Source: Buxus sempervirens (Eukaryota; Streptophyta; Magnoliopsida; Buxales; Buxaceae). Taken from it: a stretch of DNA of 64,000 nt. The stretch is from positions 2,448,835 to 2,512,834 of the forward strand of contig OX387186.1 in assembly GCA_947561395.2 (NCBI GenBank). The letters run 5' to 3'. A program made the position numbers and the translations under genes. How positions within the stretch are numbered: position 1 is the first letter of the stretch; every line of letters begins with the position of its first letter. The notes under the pieces are model-generated. The model was given only the letters and a program-made list of their open reading frames with translations. It had not been told where the DNA came from and ran no database searches. Of the stretch, positions 47,950 through 57,781 are shown piece after piece.

Positions 47950-48685
47950 ATTAGGAAGTTCATGTTTGCTCAATTCTCCGAGCTTGTTAATGATTTCTAC
48001 AACAATGGTTTGCCGTCTAATCTTTTCGGTGGGCACAACCCGAGCTTGGATTATGGTTTCAAGGGTGCCGAAATCGCAATGGTTTCTTGCTGTTCTGAAC
48101 TCCAGTTTCTTGCTAATCCGGTCACCAATCATGTCCAAAGTGCATAGCAACATAACCAAGATATGAAATCTTTGGGATTGATCTCTTCAAAAAAGACTGC
48201 TGAAGCAGTGGACATACTGAAGCTCATGTCTTCTACATACTTGGTTGCCTTCTGTCAAGCAATTGATTTGAGGCATTTGGAGGAGAATTTGAAGAACACT
48301 GTCAAGAACACAGTAAACCAAGTAGCCAAGAGAGTTCTAACAACAGGTGTTAATGGAGAGCTTCACCCTTCGAGGTTTTGCGAGAAGGATTTACTCAAGG
48401 TGGTGGATCGCGAACATGTCATTGCATACTTGGTTTCTTTTCAATTTTCTTTGCAAATAACCAAACAAAAGAAAGTAATTTCTTAAAAAATTTCTTCTTT
48501 GTTTTCTCTAGCAAACCAAACAAGAGAAAATTCCTTATTTTCATTTCTTTTCTCTTCTTTTCATTTCTTTTTGGGGTTTCTTTTCTTTTCTCCCCAAATC
48601 CAAGGTTCCAAACACAGCCTTAGCGTCGCCGAAGACAGAGAAACGAAGAAACGCAATATTCGGTACAGTAACCAAAAACAAGACC

Positions 48686-49303
48686 ATGGTGCTCCGGCTC
48701 GGGATCACCCCACCACAGTCGGTGCCGCAGCGGGCACCGATGACTCCTTTACTCCTACAACGTTTTTCGACAAAAGTGCCCATATTGAATTCATGGACTG
48801 TTGTCCCTGTTGTGGATCAGAAGCGAAAGTTTTTTGGCCCTTCATTCATTCCAAGAAAAGAAATTGAAGAGGAACGTGTTCCGACGAAGGTGCCCCTGAT
48901 CTCTGTCCGTGTTGCAGGAGAAAGAGTCTTCCTCCCCTCCTTTACTCCGACAAGTGTCGCACTTGAAGACTTTCCTACAACGTCTTCCTCTGGAATCCGT
49001 CCAATCTTTTCAGCAACTACAAATCCAGCGACTCAGCAGGTTACAGTTCCTCCAATCTTTTCACCAACTACAAATCCAGTGACTCAATTTCTTGTCCTTG
49101 TTTCAACCCCACATAAAAAGGTAAAATATGAAAAGATTTGTTTATTTTTCTTTGTACTTAAATTGAGGTTTGAAGGTTTTTTCTAAAATTTTCTTTTTTA
49201 AATAATTTCTCTCCAGAAAGAAATGAAGAAGGAGAAGAGAATGGGGTTTCGCTATTCTTGTGGTGGTTGGCATGAGATTTTTTTCTTGGATGAGAGCCGA
49301 TGA
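48686..49303 (+). CDS. Hypothetical two-exon gene
   Basis: Exon 1, 48686-49120 (145 codons from MVLRLGITPPQSVPQ), ends AAG|GTAAAA. A T-rich intron of 96 bp ends ctctccag, and exon 2, 49217-49303, adds 28 residues (KEMKKEKRMGFRYSCGGWHE...) and a stop, in phase 0, for 173 aa. No known domain is present. A degenerate repeat (PPIFS.TTNP.TQ) occurs twice. A TATA-like box at 41601 and this ORF are separated only by the PIF-like element. That element may therefore sit in the leader of this gene. Splice sites are plausible, but nothing confirms expression. Confidence 0.35.
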
Positions 49304-49375
49304 AAGCTGCATTTACTTTCTCTGTCTGAATTTTTTTCCTTGGATTAGAGCCGACTGAAACTTGCATTTACCTTC
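49275..49375 (+). repeat. Tandem duplication of about 55 bp
   Basis: gatttttttcttggatgaga and the following gccgatgaaagctgcattta recur with changes at about 49329-49375. The first unit covers the end of the hypothetical gene at 48686. Confidence 0.65.
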
Positions 49376-52369
49376 ATTTTAGTATTCCTAACTTAATGCT
49401 AACTTAGAAAAAAGTTTGAAGAGATAACTTATCAAAGTAATAATATAGAAATCAAATAAATTAATTGAAATGAATTGATAAATATGTGTGTGTGCCTTGC
49501 TCGCATGTATCTGCGCGTTCCAATAGAGTAAAATGCCATTTCAATTCCAATCATTTAAATGGTAATTTGTTTCAATTACCATAATATTACACCTTGAGAG
49601 CAACTTATTATTAAATTTTATTATCAAATTAAATAATAAACTATGAGATATAAAACAAATATACAAAATAATAAAACAAATTATTTACCTTGAAATAAGT
49701 AAACATTCAATCTTCTCCAATATCTCAATCAAGTATTCTATAAAAGTCAAACAAAATAAGACAAAATTAAATAAGAGTTAATTAGATTGAGAGCCATATA
49801 ATATAACTTTTCTGAAATTTTATATACTTATTAGTGATAATAGATTTACCTATTTCATTAAGGAAATCCTAATTATAGAGATATAGAAATTGACATCTAT
49901 GGAATTGTGGTGGTGAGGGTTGTGGAGTAGCAATTATCTTAAATAATATATTTGTAAGTTTGAATCATGCACATAATTTGTTAGGATCATTCAAAATGCA
50001 AAATGCATGGTAAACTATTCATAACAATCTCACTATGTTCTATAATGAGAAAACAATATTGAATTACTTACAATAACAATTATGTTATGCAATTGTGTCT
50101 TTACATGAAGCCACGTTTTTTCAAGCAAACTAAGAAGAAAATAATATTAAGCCAATGTTATTATATCATTAAAATTGCTATTTAATGATTGCTAGGACTC
50201 ATCTAAAATAATTAAGAAAGAATTGGAATCCAATCAAATAAATTAATCCTTTAAAAAAAATTCTAGAATGAAAGTAACTTTATTAAAATGTATTAAATAT
50301 AATAATCATTTTAAATTGTTATAGTATGTCAAAGCTCTAATTTTCATGCTTTATGTTTTATGGCCTAAAGTCTTATAGTAGATATATTAATTTTCTTATA
50401 AATAGTATATTTAATTAATTAAAACAATTATTTTTATAATTTGTAATATATAGTAATAATTAAATAATAAATAATATATTATTTGATTAATTTTGTAATT
50501 GTTTTATGATCCCTTGTACTTTGAGATGATGTTAATGGCTTAGTATATCCAATGGATTCACCATCTTGGATGGTATGTTCCTACCCCAAAAAAAAAGTAA
50601 CATGAGTATATTTCCCAGGGAACAAGAGATGGTAAAAATACTAACCAATACATTTCAAATCATCCTGGGAGTGACAACCAAATAAAACTTGGAATATGGC
50701 ATACGAGCCATGATATATGTTGCAGATCTTCCTCGAGTTATTGGATTTCAATTCACATCTAGCATGTAGGGTCTTTATCCACGACCTTATTTGCAGCTTT
50801 TCATAGGATTGCTTAAAAATTTACAGTTATACCATTCACAGTACACATGGCATGATCCCTATGTAGGTTACAAATAAGGTTGTAATTAAATGCTCTACAG
50901 GATCTCAATTGATTGGATTTGAGAACACATCATCGTTGATATGTTTTTTATTTAGTAGGATTTTATCTAAATATTTTATTATTTAGATAATAAAATATGT
51001 TATTATCTAAATATATCTTTATAATTTAAATATTTATTATTTAGATAATAAAATATATATTATGAATAAGTTATTCTTCTTCATAAATTAAATATATATT
51101 TCAATTAGATATTTTTTCCTTATTAATTATTTTTTTAAATAATCTCTTATGATATTTTTTTCCTTCTTTCTTTGGTTACAATATGATTTTATTAGTAAGA
51201 AATGGTACTTTAATATCGAAGATTTGTTTATCACGTCTTATTATTAGATAAATATATATGGATTTTCTAATTAATAAACTTAAAATTAATTGAGTGGACT
51301 ACACACCCAAGGATTATGATATTTAAACTAAAAGTTTAACTATTAATAATTAAATGAGTAAAAGTAATAATAAAATTATTTTTTTAATTTTTCATTTAAA
51401 ATTAATCTTTTTTTATTTTAATATTGTAATTCTTAAGTATCAATCTTTATTTATTTGGCTAAGCAATTCTATTTTTACGGAGTTTTTATTCAATTTCTTT
51501 ATTTTTATCAGAAATATAAATTTTCTTATTTTGTATGATATGTATGTAAGATTTAGTAGGACTTGTAGCAATAATTAAAAAATTAATTTTCAAATTAAAT
51601 ACTCTAGAAAAGGTTATTTTTAAATTAAATATGAAAAAAAGATAAATGTTAAATAATTTAACAGGTTCATTTATCTCCTAACATAATATATGTAATTATG
51701 CATTTCATTGCAAAGCAAAGTATGCCCAAAAAAAATCCTCATATATTAGATAAAATAATTAAACTTTTCCGTGATTTATCTTCTAAAAATATATTACCTT
51801 ATTACATATGTTTGTGTTTTTTATATTTTTATGCAAATATGTATTCAATAGATAAGTATTAGAGAAGAAAAATATCAATACCTAATGTTATGAGGTCGGT
51901 AATTATTTTAAAATTATCTACTTTTATGTTTTTTATTATTTTAAGTACACAAGTATGGAAGAATATAATTATGAATATGTTATATGAGATTGGTAATTAG
52001 CTTTTATATTTTTTCACTAAACTTTTTTTAAATAGATAAGTATGTGAAATTGAAGACTATAAAAAAAGGATATTTTATGTATCTGAAATAAAAAACACTT
52101 AAGGTAGTTTATGCTTTTAATAGTAGTATAGATACAATAAAAAATTTATCTCTATCTTTATTACCTAAAAACGCGAAGGGGCTTAGGTGTTTCTACATTT
52201 CTCGATTCCTAGAATACCCTCCAATAAATAAGAAATTACCATTCGGAACTGGTGCTTTCAGTCACAGTTGAACCATTCCTTATTCCCAAGAGGACAAACT
52301 TATTAACCAAGCTACTTCTTCTATGTGCCAATAATCTGAACTACTTGTTCTCCATGCTAGTGTCATCTA
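49376..52369. other. Very AT-rich intergenic DNA
   Basis: About 3 kb of A/T-dominated sequence with TA-rich stretches, no gene recognised. One MITE-like copy lies at 50757-50915. Small ORFs such as 51354-51578 consist of AT-biased codons and are not credible genes. Confidence 0.6.
50757..50915. mobile_element. MITE-like repeat, copy 2
   Basis: It shares the core of 29866-30050 (gcagcttttcataggatt, acagttataccatt, acatggcatgatcc, acaggatctcaatt) and the same inverted layout, with scattered differences. Two copies 21 kb apart show that it is a dispersed family. Confidence 0.6.
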
Positions 52370-52550
52370 TCTATACTATATATAAAGAGAAGAGAGGGGA
52401 ATATTCCTTCTGGATTCTGGCACTCCTTTTCTTTTTCCAAACATTACCCTCCCCAAACAAAACAATCCCCCACTATTTTAAACTAACCACCGAACTATTT
52501 ATCTAAGTAGGCCCACGTTTTCTACGCGCGTAGCGCTTGCAGCCCCTTAG
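52370..52550 (+). mobile_element. Short Helitron-like element
   Basis: It starts TCTATACTATATATAAAG after an A and ends in a palindrome ctacgcgcgtag followed by cccCTTAG before a T. The TC start, 3' hairpin and A|T insertion site fit a non-autonomous Helitron. The end is CTTAG rather than the usual CTRR, so this copy is less sure than the other two. Confidence 0.55.
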
Positions 52551-53711
52551 TGCAGAATGCATTTCGTCTAGAGCCATTTCAGTGGAGCCACCGCGAAACG
52601 CACGGCTAAGATCGAGTATGGATGTGTGGGGCCCCTACTGATATGAGCATCCACCCATGAGTTTCACACTGCTTCATTGAATGGCTGTAGATGAAACGCT
52701 CTCCTTAGTGCATGATGAATAGAGGCCCATCTCAAATTCTCAGAATACAGTCCCAAACCAAACCGACCCAAGCTAAGAATCTCGTAATTCCATTTTGTCC
52801 CAAGAGGTATTGGGGATTGGGCTTTTTCAATCACCTCCATTTCGAAATCATCTCCGGATGTGTTTTTTCGGCATTGCAACAGCAAGAGCAGTAAGTGTCC
52901 ATGATCCCGTTATTGGAGTTTGTTGCCACTTCTCTATTTCACTTCCTTCTCCTTTCCATCATTTCTGCTAAACTCCATTTCATCCCCAAAAGGTATTTCT
53001 CCACGGTTTCACCTACTTCGAGATTTCAAGAAAGGGATTGAACTCTTTCAATACTTTTTTTTTTTAATTTCCTTTTAAATCGTTTGCCTTCCGTTGTCAG
53101 CTTTGAAGAGATCGCTTGATAATGAAGTTTGGGCTCTTTTAATCCGGCTGTGTTGGCTGGACATTGTAACAGCAAGAGCAATGAATATGTTATATGAGAA
53201 TTTTGTATTACCTTACAAGAGGGTACAGTCCAAAATGAAAAGTATAAGAGGATTCCGATAATACCATCAAAACATCAAATCAAAACGGCAGAGTAAATTT
53301 TAAATATACTGTACTTAAAAATAAGCACAGTACAGATATAAATCTTCAAGGGTTTGGCAGCAGCATAAAACACAACAAAGGTTAGAATTCAAAAATTACA
53401 ATGAAAGAAATGCACATCAGTCATCACCACAATTGGCAAATCAAATAATAGTAGACAATGATATCTATCAAATTTGAAAAATGTAGTCTTCTCCTTAGAA
53501 AAACTAGAAGCGGTGTACGTGCATAGGAAGGGATGGAGGGAGGGAGAAACAGTTGAAAGACTGATTGTTAGTTTTTGGAAAAGTTTAAGACAGTTTTGAC
53601 CATTCTACCATTTTATTAATAAATCGTTTCAATAGTGTGTAAGGACTGTTTTGGAAAGCTGCGTAATTTGTTCGGCACAATTCCCAAGGGCCCTCTTCTC
53701 ATTATATATAA
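52551..53711. other. Intergenic DNA, no gene recognised
   Basis: Unassigned sequence. The phrase aacagcaagagca occurs at about 52877 and 53170 with different surroundings, and atgaatatgttatatgaga occurs at about 51971 and 53181. This hints at duplicated pieces, but no element ends were found. Confidence 0.4.
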
Positions 53712-53964
53712 CTAGCAAGGGTTCACGTGCAAGATTGCACGTGGAAATAGGGAATGGAGAGAGAAGAAGTGGAGAGAGAGGGACAGAGAGAAAAGTGGGG
53801 GTAGTTACAAACTAATTGTTTTTGAACGAAAATGGTGAGTTGAGACAGGTATAGCCTTGTATTATTGAAACCAAACTATGCAGAGGATGGATATTTTAGG
53901 AAATTTGTAAAATTGTTTTGGGCACGCTTCCCAAAGGGGCGCCTCACATTATATATAGTATAGA
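53712..53964 (-). mobile_element. Non-autonomous Helitron
   Basis: Read on the minus strand it starts TCTATACTATATATAATGTG after an A and ends with a hairpin built on cacgtgcaa...ttgcacgtg, then CTAG before a T: the exact end rules of Helitrons (5' TC, 3' hairpin and CTRR, A|T site). It is 253 bp, with no Rep/helicase. It shares most of its sequence with 63205-63442 (aggcgccccttt, gcgtgcccaaaacaa, GA-rich interior) in the opposite orientation. Confidence 0.85.
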
Positions 53965-54742
53965 TATAGATATAGATTTATTTGATGTTGAGTTAAAAAA
54001 AAAATTTTTCTAAATTGTTCCACTTTGTTTAATCTAATGAAATAATTGAACACAAAATTAATGGTCATGTCTAAGTAAATACCACAAAATTACCCAGCCA
54101 CTCTCTAAGCTAAAAAAACACTGCCCAATCATGAAAGAAACTAAAAGCAGGAGAATAATCATAAGAACCTTGCAAGCCCATATTGAGAAAAGACAATTAT
54201 TTTCATCACTTAAGTATGCTTTTTACCGAAAAAAATTATCTTCAAAATCTTCCATTATGCTTTTTCAAACATGTCATATTGATGATTTGTATAAAACAAT
54301 CACGACGACAAACTGGCATACCGTAGAAAGGTGAGAATGTCTTGCCAATCTTACCAAAGCTGACATCATTGGTAATTGGTAGAAACAGCAAAGATTCCCA
54401 GCAATTCACTTTTTTTTATTTTTTACGAATTTTCTAGGCTATTCACTTTCATTAACAAATCACAATAATACAAGAGCATTGACCATTAGCCAGGATAACA
54501 CAAGACCAAAAAAAAAAAAAGAAGAGAAGATGAAGGATAACATGGCATCTATATATAAACCCAAACTTTCATAAAAAAAAAAAAATCTATAAACCCAAAC
54601 CAAACTGTTGCAAATCTTAACCAAATGTCAAACCTGTTGCCAAAGCCACATAAAACCACCTGAAGAATCGGGGTAGAATCTGATGAAGTCCTGATGCCCG
54701 AATAATATTCCCAGCAATTCACAAGATGAGAAACCAAGCAAT
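53965..54742. other. AT-rich intergenic DNA
   Basis: No gene or RNA was recognised. It ends with the aat target duplication of the CACTA element. Confidence 0.5.
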
Positions 54743-55209
54743 CACTACTAAAAAACAAGTTTTTACCGGCGGTACCCTACCGCCGGTAAATATACAAGTA
54801 CCGCCGGTAATACTATTACCTGTGGTAAAGACTCTCGCCCCAAACAATGCTGACGGTAAAGGTTTTAGCGGCGGTAATTCTCTTACCGCCGCTATTTCTA
54901 GGTCATTACCGTCGGAACAATACCGCCGGTAAAAAAATATATTAAAAAAATAAAAAAGCTACATAATGACTTTTAGCGGCGGTAATTACCGTTGGTAAAA
55001 ATAACAATTTAAAACATAAAAAAATAAATTAACGACTTTTACCGGCGGTAATTTCGGCTTTTAGCGGCGGTAAATTCCCGCAGCTAAAAATAACATTTAA
55101 AAAATAAAAAGAATAAATTAAGGACTTTTACCGACGCTAATTACCGCCGCTAAAAACTATATTAAAAAAATAAAAAAAATTTGCTGCCGTTGTTCGGCAG
55201 CAGAGATAT

Positions 55210-55271
<62 letters not shown>

Positions 55272-56457
55272 AGATATAGAGATAGAGAAGGATATAGGCA
55301 TAGAGAGAGAGATAGAGATAGAGAGGGAGAAAGAGAAAGAGAGAGAGTGAGACCTTGGAAGAAATCTGTAGAGAGAGAAAGAGCAACATGTTAGTAAGAG
55401 AGTAAATTTGCAAAAAAAAGAAAAAGAAAATATAAATGATGGGTAAAAAGAAATGCATACCTGTAGTTGGATTGCAAGAAAAAAAACAAGAAGAATGACA
55501 CAAGTTGAAGAAGAAGAGGTTCGGTTCGTATATATAGAAGAGACTTTTAGGGGCGGTAACAGGCTTACCGCCGCTAAAAGTTGAATAACTTTTGAAAATT
55601 GGCGCTTTAAATTTTAGCGGTGGTAGGTTACCGCCCCTAAAAGTCTAAAAAAATTCATTTGATTTGGAACGCGCGAAAATTCCCGCTTTTGCTTTTACCG
55701 GCGGTAGATTCCCGCCCCTAAAAGTCGATTTCTCTCTCCAAATTTAATAGTAGTTGAGTTTTTTTTTTAAAATGAAAAAGTTCTTTACTGGGCGTTTGAA
55801 AAACCGCCGGTAAAAATTTCACATGATTTAACATGGCCTTATAGCCCCTAAAAGGATCTTTTAGGGGCGGTAAAAATCTTACTGCCGCTAAAAGTCATTT
55901 ACTTTTTTTTTTTAAGAAATGGACTTTTAGGGGCGGTAATTTGTTTACCGCCGCTAAAAGTAATTTTTGTTTTTTTAATATATGGTTTTTAGGGGCGGTA
56001 ATGGGTTTACGGCCCCTAAAAGGGACTTTTAGGGGCGGGTAATGAGTATACTGCCGCTAAAAATAATTTTTCGGTTTTTAATATATGGCTTTTAGGGGCG
56101 GGAAGGATCTCACCGCCTCTGAAAATCAGCTTTTGGGGCAGTAATAAGCTTACCGCTGCTAAAAGTGTTATTACCGACGGACTGATACCGCCGGCAATAA
56201 GGTTTTTTTGGCGGGACCTTCCTGCCAACTTGTTACCGGCGGTAGACATGTTACCGCCGGTAAAACTTAATATAGCGGCGGTACCTACCGCCGCTAAAGA
56301 CTATTTCGCGCTGAAAAAATGCGCGCTATAGAATTTTCGCGGTAGATTAATTTTTAGGGGCGGTAAGTGCTTTTACCACCGGTAATAGTGTTTTTAGCGG
56401 CGGGAATTAGGTTACCACCGCTAAAAGGCGCCGCTAATTCTCCTCGTTTTTGTAGTG
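54743..56457. mobile_element. Non-autonomous CACTA (En/Spm) element with dense subterminal repeats
   Basis: The ends are CACTACTAAAAAAC... and, complemented, CACTACAAAAACG..., flanked by the 3-bp target duplication AAT at 54740-54742 and 56458-56460, as expected for CACTA elements. No transposase is present in 1,715 bp. Both ends, and much of the interior, consist of a short motif of the form ttttaccggcggtaa, ttttagcggcggtaa or ttttaggggcggtaa in both orientations, about 40 copies by eye. These are the subterminal transposase-binding-type repeats of the superfamily. A (GA)27 run lies at 55213-55266. Confidence 0.9.
55213..55266. repeat. (GA)27 microsatellite
   Basis: A 54-bp uninterrupted GA run, followed by about 110 bp of interrupted GA and GATA units, inside the CACTA element. 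The apparent minus-strand ORF here (Leu-Ser repeats) is only its translation. Confidence 0.95.
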
Positions 56458-56460
56458 AAT

Positions 56461-57110
56461 AAAACCATAAATCTTTCAAGTTTTAAATAGTGCTGGTTGT
56501 GTTGGGGGAAAGGAGAGCTTAAAAAGAGAGAAGAAATTGTTTAACGGTTCAGAGTTATACACGGACTGCAAGTAACTGTAAACATTAAGCGACAACAATA
56601 TAGGAATTTACCGTTTGCAGCTGATCAAAGTTATTAGAGCAATGTTTCACGGTTATTTCACAAGAGCATCAGAGGAACATCTAAAATTATTAGAACAACG
56701 TCAACAAAATTTATGATATGTACAAAAGTTTGAAAAGAAAATCATTAACTAGATAAAGTGTCAGGTAAAGCAAGCTAAAGGAAGGGAAAAGAGTAGAATT
56801 GCATGATTTTACTTTCTAATCATCAGAAACATGTGTTCTGCCACGTGAAGATAACTGACGGAAATGGAAGAAGAGTTTAAGAAATATTTTCAAACTTAAT
56901 TTCCCATATCCGAAATTGAAAAACTTAACGGCCGCGTGAAAATAACTGATGGAAGTAGAAGAAGAGTTAAAGAAATATTTTCAAACTTAATTTCCCATAT
57001 CCGAAATTCCATTATCGGTTACACATTACTTTGGTTCAACCTAAGCACGGTTTAAAGCGGGCGAACCGCTCCATTAATAAATATGGCAAAAATACGTCTT
57101 TGTTTCCGAA
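56461..57110. other. Intergenic DNA with a local duplication
   Basis: No gene. A phrase of about 60 bp (gaagagtt-aagaaatatttt and caaacttaatttcccatatc) occurs twice, near 56865-56922 and 56955-57010, a tandem duplication. Confidence 0.55.
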
Positions 57111-57162
57111 ATCCCACATCGGGTGGGAGCTTCCGTTCCCAGCTGATTTTCCCTTATAAAAG
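57111..57162 (+). promoter_or_regulatory. snRNA-type promoter candidate: USE plus TATA box
   Basis: atcccacatcg (57111-57121) equals the plant upstream sequence element (RTCCCACATCG) of spliceosomal snRNA genes. tataaaag begins at 57155, 33 bp later, which is the four-helical-turn spacing of RNA polymerase II-type plant snRNA promoters. The same USE-like phrase also occurs in other plant promoters, so this could be coincidence. Confidence 0.45.
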
Positions 57163-57184
57163 GTGCCTTTCCCAGCAATTGAAA

Positions 57185-57290
57185 GTAAACAGGCTCGGTC
57201 TCCTTACGTTACCAAAACAAAAGAGACTGGCTCGGGCAGACGAGGCTGCTTAGCCCGTCCGAGCCTTTAACGAAAATTGACTACCTCACC
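57185..57290 (+). ncRNA. Possible structured small RNA
   Basis: It lies about 30 bp after the TATA box. Two hairpins can be drawn: gtctc/gagac (57198-57202 with 57223-57227) and a long one, 57229-57265, pairing ggctcg with cgagcc, gacg with cgtc and ggct with agcc around a gctt loop. It matches no U1-U6, U11/U12, 7SL, U3 or telomerase RNA start I can recall, and no 3' box was found. The 3' end is unknown. Confidence 0.25.
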
Positions 57291-57683
57291 GTCTCTCCAG
57301 ATGGCATCCGTCCATCTCTGCAACACTGAATGCTTTATACGCTCAGAGAGACCTTTTTTTCCCAAGTTTTGAATACGCCTGTTGCAGTCGTCGATAGATA
57401 ATCTCTGTTTTTTTATTTACTTACCGTCTTGGAGCTCCTCGACTACAACGACGCCCAGAACTTCTTCTCTCAGACTTCCTCTCTCAACCCCATAACCACA
57501 ACTGCCTCCCCATCTTCCACTGCCCCTCTTCTCTCACTCGAGTTCAAGCAGAGCAAGAGAGTCTGATGGGGTTTGATAAAGTTCCGGCGGCGTCGCCCGA
57601 TCAGGCGGCGGTGCTTGCGTCGCAAAACCTCCTCAAGGATGCCTCCGATCACTCTTTAGCTTCGAAGCAGATCGGAAGGAATC

Positions 57684-57741
57684 ATGGAGACGATCGAAAG
57701 CAAGGCAGGTCTTCGACGGCCGCGGCAATCCGACTGTGGAG
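57684..57741 (+). pseudogene. ENO: Enolase first-exon fragment
   Basis: The ATG at 57684 reads METIE. Then, one frame over, 57700-57741 reads ARQVFDGRGNPTVE, the almost invariant N-terminus of enolase (ARQxFDSRGNPTVEV), followed by GTTTGA, a possible splice donor at the place where plant enolase exon 1 commonly ends. A short deletion breaks the frame between the two parts, and no other enolase exon was found downstream. Enolase converts 2-phosphoglycerate to phosphoenolpyruvate. This looks like a gene scrap moved here by duplication or a transposon. Confidence 0.6.
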
Positions 57742-57781
57742 GTTTGAAAAGCTCTTCCCGTCTCTGCTACCCTTCTTCTAA

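Larger units (their letters stand above)
42314..48432 (+). pseudogene. PAL: Phenylalanine ammonia-lyase (PAL) fragment, split in two by a retroelement
   Basis: Two pieces read as one stretch of plant PAL: 42314-42426 ([20 protein letters not shown], then [15 protein letters not shown]) and 47955-48432 ([49 protein letters not shown], stop, [55 protein letters not shown]). PAL converts phenylalanine to cinnamate at the head of phenylpropanoid synthesis. Only about 200 residues from the middle to later part of the roughly 700-residue enzyme are present. The Ala-Ser-Gly that forms the catalytic MIO group is not included, and one in-frame stop replaces the Glu after VQSA. Similarity starts and stops abruptly inside the PIF-like element, so it is best read as a captured gene piece. 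Near-perfect protein conservation suggests recent capture. Confidence 0.88.
41644..48619. mobile_element. PIF/Harbinger-like element carrying a PAL gene fragment, with a nested Copia element
   Basis: The ends are inverted: the left starts GGCTGTGTTTGGAAGC and the right, read inward on the other strand, GGCTGTGTTTGGAACC. Similarity continues through cttggatttgg and an agaaaag run. Outside both lies TTA (41641-41643 and 48620-48622), the 3-bp target duplication of this superfamily. It is 6,976 bp as it stands, but about 1,450 bp without the later Copia insertion. No transposase is present, so it is non-autonomous. The interior holds a piece of phenylalanine ammonia-lyase and unassigned sequence (41800-42310). 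Confidence 0.65.

Noticed and set aside
55162-55503. 113-codon Leu-Ser-rich ORF
   Set aside because: Translation of the GA microsatellite inside the CACTA element.
54763-56440. CRISPR-like array
   Set aside because: Units are short, in both orientations and without unique spacers of fixed length; CACTA ends and target duplication explain it, and this is plant DNA.
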